Shown one piece after another: positions 1-5,992 of a stretch of 6,281 nucleotides of DNA (the first letter of the stretch is position 1; every line of letters begins with the position of its first letter). The notes under the pieces were generated by a model, which made no database searches, was not told where the DNA came from, and was given only the letters and a program-made list of their open reading frames with translations. Both the position numbers and the translations under genes were made by a program. Source of the stretch: Deltaproteobacteria bacterium (GTDB taxonomy: Bacteria > Desulfobacterota > DSM-4660 > Desulfatiglandales > Desulfatiglandaceae); assembly GCA_021159825.1 (NCBI GenBank), contig JAGHDR010000161.1, forward strand, positions 1 to 6,281. Direction: 5' to 3'.

Positions 1-7
1 CCTTAAA

Positions 8-64
8 GTAAAACTATTTTACAAAAAACTATATACTTTATAGAGGCTTTTTCGTGCTTAAGCA
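8..64. repeat. Three stacked inverted repeats in the leader of the DUF1538 operon
   Basis: Three short dyad symmetries sit in the AT-rich leader. At 8-22, GTAAAA and TTTTAC pair around a 3-nt loop. At 29-43, CTATA and TATAG flank 5 nt. At 55-64, TGCTTAAGCA is a perfect 10-bp palindrome. Their centres, near 15, 36 and 59.5, are about two DNA helical turns apart. Such dyads are the usual form of repressor or activator operators, and the middle one overlaps the best promoter candidate. AT-rich DNA makes short palindromes easily, so the operator role is inference only. Confidence 0.35.
18..44 (+). promoter_or_regulatory. Weak candidate sigma70 promoter for the DUF1538/P-II operon
   Basis: A -35-like TTTACA (18-23) and a -10-like TATAGA (39-44) are separated by 15 bp, shorter than the preferred 17. 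This is the best hexamer pair I could find in the 125 bp before the first gene, but the spacing is poor. The true promoter could be elsewhere in the leader or upstream of the window. The rest of the leader up to 125 shows no gene and no strong terminator. Confidence 0.22.
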
Positions 65-125
65 ACTGTTTTTATTGTTTTATGCACTGATTGTTTTAAC
101 ACCCTTGAACAGAGTTTAAAAACAT

Positions 126-896
126 ATGGCTGGAAAAAGTGAACTGTTAGAACATATTGTCAATCCCCTCAGGAGATTCGGCCTGAATATCGTGGGGGCC
201 TGTCGAGACCTCCTTCCCATCATCCTCGTTATATTGATCTTTCAATTGGCCGTGGTGCGTCAGCCTTTTCCGGATGTCCTGAATGTATTCGTCGGACTTA
301 TTCTCGTCATTTTGGGGTTGGCCCTTTTTGTTGTGGGGCTGGAGATCGGACTTTTTCCCATCGGCGAGGCCATGGCGGAGGCTTTTGCCCGCAAGGGGAG
401 TCTTTTCTGGCTGCTTCTGTTCGGATTCGGACTTGGTTTTTCCACGACCATCGCGGAGCCCGCTCTCATCGCAGTAGCGGAAGAGGCTTCCGTGGTGGCG
501 GCCAATGGGAAGCTCATCGGTTCCGATCCGGCGTCCATGGGGTCCTATGCCCTGGGGCTTCGACTTACCGTTGCCTTTTCCGTGGGGGTTGCTATTTTGA
601 TGGGCCTCATACGAATCCTTAAGGGATGGCCCGTTCATTACTTGATCATCGGCGGCTACATTGCCGTTATGATCATGACCGGCTTTGCGCCGAAGGAGAT
701 CGTGGGTGTTGCCTATGATTCCGGTGGCGTCACCACGTCGACGGTGACCGTGCCGCTGGTAACAGCCCTGGGTGTGGGTCTGGCCTCCACCATCCGGGGG
801 CGTAATCCGCTGGTGGACGGCTTCGGACTGATTGCGTTTGCCTCATTATTGCCCATCGTGTTTGTTATGGGTTACGGCATCGTACTTTTTAGCTGA
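126..896 (+). CDS. DUF1538 membrane protein, first of a pair (UmpA-like cation/proton antiporter subunit)
   Basis: This is a 256-residue, very hydrophobic integral membrane protein of the DUF1538 family. Membrane segments lie roughly at residues 27-45, 51-71, 93-117, 140-163, 170-188, 203-220 and 233-255. Two family signatures are clear: [13 protein letters not shown] (105-117) and [15 protein letters not shown] (198-212). They resemble each other (T-T/S...P-L), hinting at two related half-repeats. A charged K-E in FAPKEI (187-192) precedes the second. Paired DUF1538 proteins are, as I recall, reported as a two-subunit Na+(Li+,K+)/H+ antiporter (UmpAB); applying that here is inference. An in-frame stop at 117-119 rules out a longer start. 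The Shine-Dalgarno is weak (AGAG at 111-114). It is first in an operon with a homologous partner 13 nt downstream and a P-II-like gene. Family assignment is firm, the transported ion is not. Confidence 0.9.
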   Translation: MAGKSELLEHIVNPLRRFGLNIVGACRDLLPIILVILIFQLAVVRQPFPDVLNVFVGLILVILGLALFVVGLEIGLFPIGEAMAEAFARKGSLFWLLLFGFGLGFSTTIAEPALIAVAEEASVVAANGKLIGSDPASMGSYALGLRLTVAFSVGVAILMGLIRILKGWPVHYLIIGGYIAVMIMTGFAPKEIVGVAYDSGGVTTSTVTVPLVTALGVGLASTIRGRNPLVDGFGLIAFASLLPIVFVMGYGIVLFS

Positions 897-909
897 ACTA
901 CGGGTACAA

Positions 910-1695
910 ATGGAACTACTGATTACATTCGGTCATACGCTCGTTCTGACGGTTAAGGACGTCTTGCCGGTCCTGGTTTTGCTGATGTTTTTTCAGCTCG
1001 TGGTTTTACGGCGACCCATACCGAATTGGAAGCGCGTGGTGGCGGGCTTCGTGTTCGTTCTTGTGGGCCTGGCCCTCTTCTTGGACGGACTGGAGACCGC
1101 TCTGTTTCCCATCGGTAAGATTATGGCGAAACAGCTGTCGTCACCCGAATTTGTTTTCGGCTCGAAAACCGCCCCGGCAGGCGCTCCCTGGCATGCCTAT
1201 ATATGGGTGTATGTCTTCGGCATATTGGTCGGATTTTCCACGACTATTGCGGAGCCTGCTCTGATCGCAGTATGTTACAAGGCGCACGAGGTCTCACGAG
1301 GCAGTCTGAGCCAGTGGGGCCTGAGATTGGCTGTCGCAATCGGGGTGGCAATCGGAATAGGGATCGGCACGTTTCGCATCGTGACGGGAACGCCGCTTTA
1401 TATTTATATCATTGCAGGATATGTTATTGTCGTGATCCAGACGGTATTTACGCCCCGGGAGATTATCGCCCTTGCGTACGATTCAGGCGGGGTTACGACC
1501 TCGACGGTGACCGTACCCCTCGTTGCCGCCTTGGGTCTGGGGTTGTCGGAAACGATTCCGGGCCGTGATCCTGCACTGGACGGATTCGGATTGATCGCCT
1601 TTGCAAGCGTTTTTCCCATAATAACCGTGATGGGGTACGCTCAGTTGGCACACTGGCTGGAGCTGCGGAGTCTAAGAGCGGCTAGAAAGGAATGA
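910..1695 (+). CDS. DUF1538 membrane protein, second of the pair (UmpB-like subunit)
   Basis: This 261-residue membrane protein is homologous along its whole length to the preceding gene, so the two look like an old tandem duplication. It shares [13 protein letters not shown] (109-121) and [15 protein letters not shown] (191-205), and at DNA level TCGACGGTGACCGT recurs at 738-751 and 1501-1514. It has a longer loop before the first motif (around 80-98, FVFGSKTAPAGAPWHAYIW) and a shorter loop after it than its partner. The tail (250-261) is basic and probably cytosolic. The frame stays open upstream to a TTG at 832, but the ATG at 910 matches the N-terminus of the paralogue and avoids a 65-nt overlap, so I prefer it, although only a weak GGG (902-904) precedes it. 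The pair probably forms a heteromeric cation/proton antiporter, known from the family and inferred here. Its stop is 1 nt before the P-II start, so translation is probably coupled. Confidence 0.9.
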   Translation: MELLITFGHTLVLTVKDVLPVLVLLMFFQLVVLRRPIPNWKRVVAGFVFVLVGLALFLDGLETALFPIGKIMAKQLSSPEFVFGSKTAPAGAPWHAYIWVYVFGILVGFSTTIAEPALIAVCYKAHEVSRGSLSQWGLRLAVAIGVAIGIGIGTFRIVTGTPLYIYIIAGYVIVVIQTVFTPREIIALAYDSGGVTTSTVTVPLVAALGLGLSETIPGRDPALDGFGLIAFASVFPIITVMGYAQLAHWLELRSLRAARKE

Positions 1696-1696
1696 C

Positions 1697-2038
1697 ATGA
1701 AATTAAAGTTGATTGTCTCAATGGTAAAGACTACGGAAACCGATCGAATCATAGGCGCCGCCAAGGCTTCCGGCGGCACGGGGGCCACCATCATTCCGGC
1801 TCGGGGTACCGGCATTCACGAGGCAAAGACTTTCTTCGGCCTGACCCTTGAAGCGCAGACCGACGTGGTCCTCTTCCTCCTGGAAGAGAGACTTGTGGAG
1901 CCGGTACTGAGCGCCATTTACGAGGCCGGACGATTTAAAGAACCGGGCACGGGTATCGCGTTTGTGGTGGATGTAACAGGCGCCGTAGGGCTGGAAAGCC
2001 AAATAGAACGTTTCAAGAAAGAAGCGGAAAAGCGTTGA
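1697..2038 (+). CDS. P-II family signalling protein, atypical
   Basis: This 113-residue cytosolic protein has the P-II (GlnB/GlnK-like) ferredoxin fold and length. It opens with the strand MKLKLIVSMV (1-10), then the helix DRIIGAAKASGGTGATI (16-32). The T-loop stretch is RGTGIHEAKTFFGL (36-49), followed by the strand TDVVLFLL (55-62) and a second helix (65-78). The B-loop is KEPGTGIAFVVDV (81-93), in place of the classical GKIGDGKIFV. No tyrosine occurs in the T-loop, so GlnD-type uridylylation at the enterobacterial site is not expected, and the classical C-terminal RTGE/R motif is missing. GAAFGATP-type nucleotide sensing is therefore possible but ligands are unknown. A good Shine-Dalgarno (GAAAGGA, 1685-1691) precedes the ATG by 5 nt. 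P-II proteins usually regulate the transporter encoded beside them, as GlnK does AmtB. Here the natural target is the DUF1538 pair rather than an ammonium channel, which is inference from context. Confidence 0.85.
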   Translation: MKLKLIVSMVKTTETDRIIGAAKASGGTGATIIPARGTGIHEAKTFFGLTLEAQTDVVLFLLEERLVEPVLSAIYEAGRFKEPGTGIAFVVDVTGAVGLESQIERFKKEAEKR

Positions 2039-2062
2039 TAAGCGCTCCGATGCTCTCATAAT
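2035..2062 (+). promoter_or_regulatory. Candidate sigma70 promoter for the potassium channel gene
   Basis: TTGATA (2035-2040) matches the -35 consensus at five of six positions and CATAAT (2057-2062) matches the -10 at five of six. The spacer is 16 bp. The -35 overlaps the stop codon of the P-II gene, and the predicted start near 2069 leaves a leader of about 35 nt before the channel ATG. This suggests that the channel can be transcribed independently, in addition to read-through from the operon. No terminator is visible between the two genes: AGCG/CGCT around 2031-2046 can fold, but has no T-tract. Confidence 0.4.
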
Positions 2063-2103
2063 CCTTAAGTGTCACTGAACAGACCGGAAAAGACACGTTT
2101 ATT

Positions 2104-3843
2104 ATGAAATTTATAATGGGACAGTTGGTCTATATTCTCGGGAGAAGACAAGAGAGAAACGTCAAGACGTTAATAAAGTTTCTTCTCCTCCTGGTAGCGA
2201 TGATTATCCTTTACAGCGTTCTGTTTCACTTCCTGATGATGCTGGAAAACAGGGAATTCAGCTGGATTACAGGCTTTTATTGGACCCTTACGGTCATGTC
2301 CACCCTCGGTTTCGGCGATATCACGTTTGCCTCGGACCTGGGGAGACTGTTCGTTATGGTTGTGCTCCTATCCGGTATCATATTGCTTCTCATCATGCTT
2401 CCCTTCACTTTCATTCAATTCTTTTATGCGCCATGGCTGGAGGCCCAGACAAGAGCCAGGGCGCCTCGAGAATTGCCCGAGGACATGAAAGGTCATGTCA
2501 TTCTGACAAACTACGATCCGATCACCATGAATCTTATCGACAGACTGAGACAGTATCAGTATGAATATGTTATTATCACGGAGGATATACACAAAGTACT
2601 GGATCTGATCGACCTGGGCTATAAGGTAGTAGCGGGTGAGTTGGGCGACCCGGAAACTTACAGACGTCTCAGAGCACAGAACGCTTCCCTGGTGGTCGCC
2701 AATAGTAACGACATGATGAATACAAACATAGCCTTCACAGTCCGGGAGATTTTTAAAGAGGTGCCCATTGCTTCAAATGCCGATCTGGATGACTCCGTGG
2801 ATATTTTACAACTGGCCGGCAGCACGTATGTTTTCCAATTCATGAAACTGCTGGGCCGATCATTGTCAAGAAGAGTACTCAGGACCAGCGCCAGGGCGAA
2901 CGTCATTGGAAGCATTGACTCCCTTCTCATCACTGAGGCCCCCGCCATGAGGACGTCTCTTGTGGGTAAGACGCTCAGGCTGCGGGAGACAACAGGCATT
3001 ACGGTCGTGGGTGTCTGGGAAAGGGGCACCTTTGAAAACTCCACTGCCGAAACAGTGATCAATTCTACGACCGTTCTTCTATTGGCCGGGTCAGCGGAAC
3101 AACTCAAACGTTACGATGAACATTTTGGGGGTTATCAAAAATCTTCGGCGCCGGTCCTTGTTCTGGGAGGCGGCCGGGTTGGCCGCGCTGCCGCAGAGGC
3201 GCTGGAGGAGGGGGGTATTGATTATCGGATCATTGAGAAAAATAAGCGGCTCATCAAAGATGACCGGTATGTTTATGGAAGCGCTGCAGACATCAGCATA
3301 CTGACACAGGCAGGGATCAAGGAAGCGCCATCGGTCATCATCACCACCCACGATGATCCCACAAATATCTACCTGACCATTTACTGCCGGAGGCTGCGAC
3401 CCGACATCCAGATTATCAGCCGGGCTACCCTTGACAGAAGTATCTCAAAGCTGCACACGGCCGGGGCTGACCTGGTGATGTCCTATGCTTCCCTGGCTGC
3501 CAATACGATTCTTAATCTTCTCAAACCCGATGACGTATTGATGCTTGCCGAGGGGTTAAACGTATTCCGTGTTGGCGTGCATGCCTCTCTTGTGGGAAAA
3601 TCCCTGGCTGAAAGCCGGATCCGCATGCAAACAGACTGCAGCGTCATCGCCATAAACCAAGACGGAAAAATGGTTATCAACCCTGACCCCGCTGTTTGTT
3701 TTTGCGAAAATGACGAGTTAATTATGATTGGCGCCCATGATGCGGAAAAACGGTTTTTCAAGATGTATTCAGAAGGAATCAATCCCAAGTCGTCAGACAA
3801 ACGACGTCCGGATCGGAAGTCCCCCTTACAAATAAGACGCTGA
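2104..3843 (+). CDS. Two-TM potassium channel with tandem RCK (TrkA-N/TrkA-C) domains
   Basis: This 579-residue K+ channel subunit should act in the inner membrane, probably as a tetramer. TM1 spans about 22-46, the pore helix 54-65, the filter is STLGFGD (66-72), and TM2 spans about 82-107. The cytosolic part holds two RCK units: RCK1 N-lobe about 130-245 with its C-lobe about 265-335, then RCK2 N-lobe about 348-460 with its C-lobe about 475-550, and a basic tail. RCK2 carries an intact nucleotide-binding loop, VLVLGGGRVGRAA (351-363), with acidic IIEKN (376-380) after the second strand. RCK1 reads HVILTNYDPITMNL (131-144) and lacks the glycines, so it probably does not bind NAD in the usual way. 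The layout matches the ligand-gated GsuK type, two RCKs per chain, rather than MthK. GGAAAAGA (2086-2093) lies 10 nt before this ATG; the alternative ATG at 2116 is too far away. It follows the DUF1538/P-II operon and converges on a trkA remnant 33 nt away. Gating ligand unknown. Confidence 0.9.
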   Translation: MKFIMGQLVYILGRRQERNVKTLIKFLLLLVAMIILYSVLFHFLMMLENREFSWITGFYWTLTVMSTLGFGDITFASDLGRLFVMVVLLSGIILLLIMLPFTFIQFFYAPWLEAQTRARAPRELPEDMKGHVILTNYDPITMNLIDRLRQYQYEYVIITEDIHKVLDLIDLGYKVVAGELGDPETYRRLRAQNASLVVANSNDMMNTNIAFTVREIFKEVPIASNADLDDSVDILQLAGSTYVFQFMKLLGRSLSRRVLRTSARANVIGSIDSLLITEAPAMRTSLVGKTLRLRETTGITVVGVWERGTFENSTAETVINSTTVLLLAGSAEQLKRYDEHFGGYQKSSAPVLVLGGGRVGRAAAEALEEGGIDYRIIEKNKRLIKDDRYVYGSAADISILTQAGIKEAPSVIITTHDDPTNIYLTIYCRRLRPDIQIISRATLDRSISKLHTAGADLVMSYASLAANTILNLLKPDDVLMLAEGLNVFRVGVHASLVGKSLAESRIRMQTDCSVIAINQDGKMVINPDPAVCFCENDELIMIGAHDAEKRFFKMYSEGINPKSSDKRRPDRKSPLQIRR

Positions 3844-3876
3844 CCCCCAAGATAGTGCGGTCTTTCTATCGAAGCC

Positions 3877-4407
3877 TCATTCCAAAAACAGTTTCTGAAC
3901 ATCCCTTAGATTGAGACTCATACAGACGACGATTACCCGTTCGTTGGCCCGGATATGGGTATTTCCTACGGCGGTTTGCCATTTTCCGTCTCGAAAGATG
4001 CCGCCGATGAGGATTTTTCCGTAAAATGAAGGGTCCAGTTTTGAAAGCGGGCGGCGTGTAATGGGCGAATTGGGCGCTGCCGCCAGTTCAACCACTTCAG
4101 CGTCAAAACCATGAAGGTGAACTACGGACAGCAGTTCCCCCCTGCGGATGAATTTCAGAATTTCGTTTCCGGCCAGGATCTTCATGTTCAACGCGATATC
4201 CGATCCGCTGGTGGCCGCCAGCACCATATATTGTTCTTTGGTACACAGGGCAATGGTTTTGGTTTGATTGCCATGGGGATTTCCGTTTCCCGTTTCTATG
4301 AGGCGCTTGGCCATGAGGCTGCTCAGGATATTGGTCTCATTATCACCCGTGGCGGTGATGAAGGTGTCCATGTGCATGAGTCCGGCAGACCGCAGCACGT
4401 CCAGGTC
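3877..4407 (-). pseudogene. trkA: TrkA C-terminal fragment (Trk potassium uptake regulator), 5' truncated
   Basis: The minus strand encodes the last ~175 residues of TrkA, the NAD-binding peripheral subunit of the TrkH/G potassium uptake system, normally about 450 residues with two RCK units. What remains begins inside the second nucleotide-binding lobe at DLDVLRSAGL, continues through FITATGDNETNILSSLMAKR and NEILKFIRRGE, and ends with a complete C-lobe (LLSVVHLHGFDAEVVELAA to VQKLFLE, stop at 3877-3879). Upstream of position 4407 the frame stays open to an ATG at 4453-4455. Those 16 codons are the antisense of the FmdE-like gene and look nothing like TrkA, and no Shine-Dalgarno precedes that ATG. 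The first RCK unit and the glycine-rich loop of the second are missing, so full function is unlikely. No trkH is present in the window. Either a true gene fragment left by rearrangement or half of an assembly chimera. Confidence 0.8.
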
Positions 4408-4815
4408 CTGACCGGCTGTACTTTTGGAAAAGGAAACCTTATCTTCAAAGATCATGGGAAACAGGTGCTGACGCTGCTGAGCCGAAAAACCGGAGATGGC
4501 GTTCGGGTTGCCCTGAAAGCCGGCGCTCTTGAATTAAATGAGGAACACGGGCAGCTCATGGGCAAGATTCGAAAAGGGGATGCCACAGACATAGAGAAGA
4601 ATAGATTTCAGGAACTCCATCTCATGCGAAGTCGGAATATCATGGAAAACACGGAAGAAGCGCTTTTTGATGTGCGCGAAACCCATGAGGCACTTCCCCC
4701 CAAGGCAATAATTGAACCTTCAAAACCCTGTGATCGCTGCGGGGAACCGACCATGGCTTCCAGATTGAACGAAAGCGACGGCATGAAGCTTTGCGGCGGA
4801 TGCCTGAAAGGGTAG
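4402..4815 (+). pseudogene. FmdE-family protein, C-terminal part only
   Basis: From QVLTGCTFGKGNLIFKDHGK onward the plus strand encodes about 137 residues of an FmdE-family protein (named for formylmethanofuran dehydrogenase subunit E; in bacteria the substrate is generally unknown, so no reaction is claimed). The FHGHxCPG-type N-terminal region and the CAVDAIQ-type segment that normally precede this motif are gone, a loss of roughly 60-70 residues. The middle contains RKTGDGVRVALK and RFQELHLMRSR. The end is a zinc-finger-like CDRCGEP...LCGGC with two CxxC pairs, apparently complete. The frame is open upstream to an ATG at 4111, but codons 4111-4401 are antisense to trkA, are unlike any FmdE, and lack a ribosome-binding site. 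A gene caller would report a spurious 234-residue fusion. The break coincides with the break in trkA. Confidence 0.78.
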
Positions 4816-4858
4816 GGCATCTGAAAAAATGGCCTTGATCATCGTTTGGGCCAGGGTT

Positions 4859-4913
4859 GTAGGGGCGCCCCTTGTGGCGCCCTGATCAGGGCAGGCACAA
4901 GACCTGCCCCTAC
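4859..4913. repeat. 55-bp REP-like double-hairpin element
   Basis: The element is bounded by an 8-bp terminal inverted repeat, GTAGGGGC (4859-4866) and GCCCCTAC (4906-4913). Inside are two perfect 7-bp hairpins: GGGCGCC/GGCGCCC (4863-4869 with 4876-4882, 6-nt loop) and GGGCAGG/CCTGCCC (4889-4895 with 4903-4909, 7-nt loop). The palindrome TGATCA (4883-4888) lies between them. The two loops are complementary (CTTGTG at 4871-4876, CACAAG at 4896-4901), so the whole unit can also fold as one long imperfect hairpin. This is the architecture of a REP/BIME-type or MITE-like dispersed repeat. It lies 43 bp after the FmdE stop and ends exactly where recognisable flavodiiron sequence begins. Without a T-tract it is not a standard terminator, though it could stall polymerase. 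The copy number elsewhere in the genome cannot be seen here. Confidence 0.75.
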
Positions 4914-5975
4914 TTGATGACAAAATCACCCTCATTGATACGGTCAAGAAAGAGTTCGGCGATCAGCTCCTGGCCAATATCAGCGCCATTGTTGACCCCA
5001 AAAAAATAGATTATATGATCAGTAACCACACCGAGATGGATCATTCCAGCAGTCTGCCCCGGGTGATGCACAAAATCGGTGAAGACAAGCCGCTTTATTG
5101 CTCCAAGATGGGACAGAAGAATTTATCAAAGCACTATTCGCAGAAATGGAATTATCAGCCGGTTGAAAATCTTCAGACCCTCTCTTTGGGCAAAAGAACC
5201 GTCACGTTCATGGAAACCCGAATGCTGCATTGGCCCGACAGCATGTTTACCTGTGTGAACGAGGACAAACTGCTCTTTTCCAGTGATGCTTTTGGACAGC
5301 ATTACGCGGGGCCAGAAAATTTTGACGACCAGATCGGTGAAGACATTTTCCCCCATGCAAAAAAATATTTCGCTAATATTCTGATGCCGTATGCGCCGCT
5401 CATTCTAAAACTGGTGGATACGGTGACGGAAATGGGCCTGCAGATTGACACCATCTGCCCGGACCACGGCATCATCTGGCGAAAGGACCCGTCAAAAATC
5501 ATCAATACCTACGTTGAGTGGAGTAAAATGGTGCCTAAACGGAAGGCCCTGGTGATTTACGATACCATGTGGCACAGCACCGAAGCCATGGCCGAGGCCA
5601 CTGTCGGAGCGCTGATCCAAGAAGGGGTGAACGCAAAACCCATGCATTTGCGGAGTTGTCACCGTAGCGACATCATGACGGAGGTCCTGGATGCCGGTGC
5701 CATTATTGTGGGGTCTCCCACTCTCAACAACAATATTTTCCCCACGGTCGCCGATTTGCTGACCTACATGAAGGGGTTAAAACAAGATTGCGGCCCCTTT
5801 CGGTTCATTCGGGTGGAGCGGCGAATCCGTAAAGCTGGTCACCAAAGCCCTGGAAGAGATGAAATTTGATGTCATTGATCCGGGGGTGAGGCTTCAATAT
5901 ATACCCGACGAAAAAGGGTTGGCGGCATGTGCGGCCCTGGGAAAGAAAATCGCTGCGGCACTGCCTGATAAATAA
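4913..5975 (+). pseudogene. fprA: A-type flavodiiron protein (rubredoxin:oxygen oxidoreductase), 5' truncated and frameshifted
   Basis: This is the remnant of a cytosolic O2/NO reductase that takes electrons from rubredoxin, normally ~400 residues. Homology starts at LDDKITLIDTVKKEF (4913 on), right at the REP-like element; about 40 N-terminal residues (the region ending in TTYNAYLV in relatives) and the start codon are absent. No in-frame start lies between the upstream stop (4883-4885) and the ATG at 5015, which is internal and has no Shine-Dalgarno. The diiron ligands are all present: NHTEMDH (HxExDH, near 5027-5044), MLHWPDS, SSDAFGQH and CPDHG. The flavodoxin domain begins at KRKALVIYDTMWHSTEAM. 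Near 5780 the frame breaks: the first frame stops at 5869, while the next frame resumes from 5781 with NKIAAPFGSFGWSGES and runs to a natural end, ALPDK-stop, at 5975. Residues missing next to the break suggest an ~8-nt deletion rather than one miscalled base. It converges on a rubrerythrin gene, a common oxidative-stress partner. Confidence 0.85.
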
Positions 5976-5992
5976 ACTTGAAGAAAGTGTTC

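Noticed and set aside
45..57. Sigma54-like GG...GC element in the leader
   Set aside because: GG (45-46) and GC (56-57) are separated by 9 nt rather than the required 10, and the flanking consensus (TGGCAC, TTGC) is poor.
147..638. 163-codon minus-strand open frame inside the first DUF1538 gene
   Set aside because: It is rich in K, N, G and H without any recognisable domain, lies wholly opposite a clear membrane protein gene, and is a typical shadow frame.
832..909. Longer start (TTG at 832) for the second DUF1538 protein
   Set aside because: It would overlap the first gene by 65 nt and add 26 residues with no counterpart in the paralogue; the ATG at 910 aligns with the homologous N-terminus.
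2031..2046. Terminator hairpin after the P-II gene (AGCG...CGCT)
   Set aside because: The stem is only four pairs with a bulge and no T-run follows; the same stretch forms a better -35 promoter element.
3851..3870. Possible bidirectional terminator between the channel gene and the trkA fragment (GATAG...CTATC)
   Set aside because: Only a 5-bp stem with a 10-nt loop and no T-tract on either side; too weak to call.
4453..4455. ATG as the genuine start of a short 192-residue TrkA-like protein
   Set aside because: The first 16 codons are the antisense of FmdE sequence, there is no Shine-Dalgarno, and the protein would begin in the middle of a nucleotide-binding lobe.
4859..4913. REP-like element as a CRISPR repeat or rho-independent terminator
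   Set aside because: It is a single copy in the window, with no spacers and no T-tract after either hairpin; the double-hairpin layout fits a dispersed REP-type repeat.
5777..5785. Programmed frameshift at TTAAAAC in the flavodiiron gene
   Set aside because: The needed shift is +1 (or -2), the heptamer is not in the slippery phase for -1 shifting, residues are missing at the site and the gene also lacks its start, so decay or deletion explains it better.
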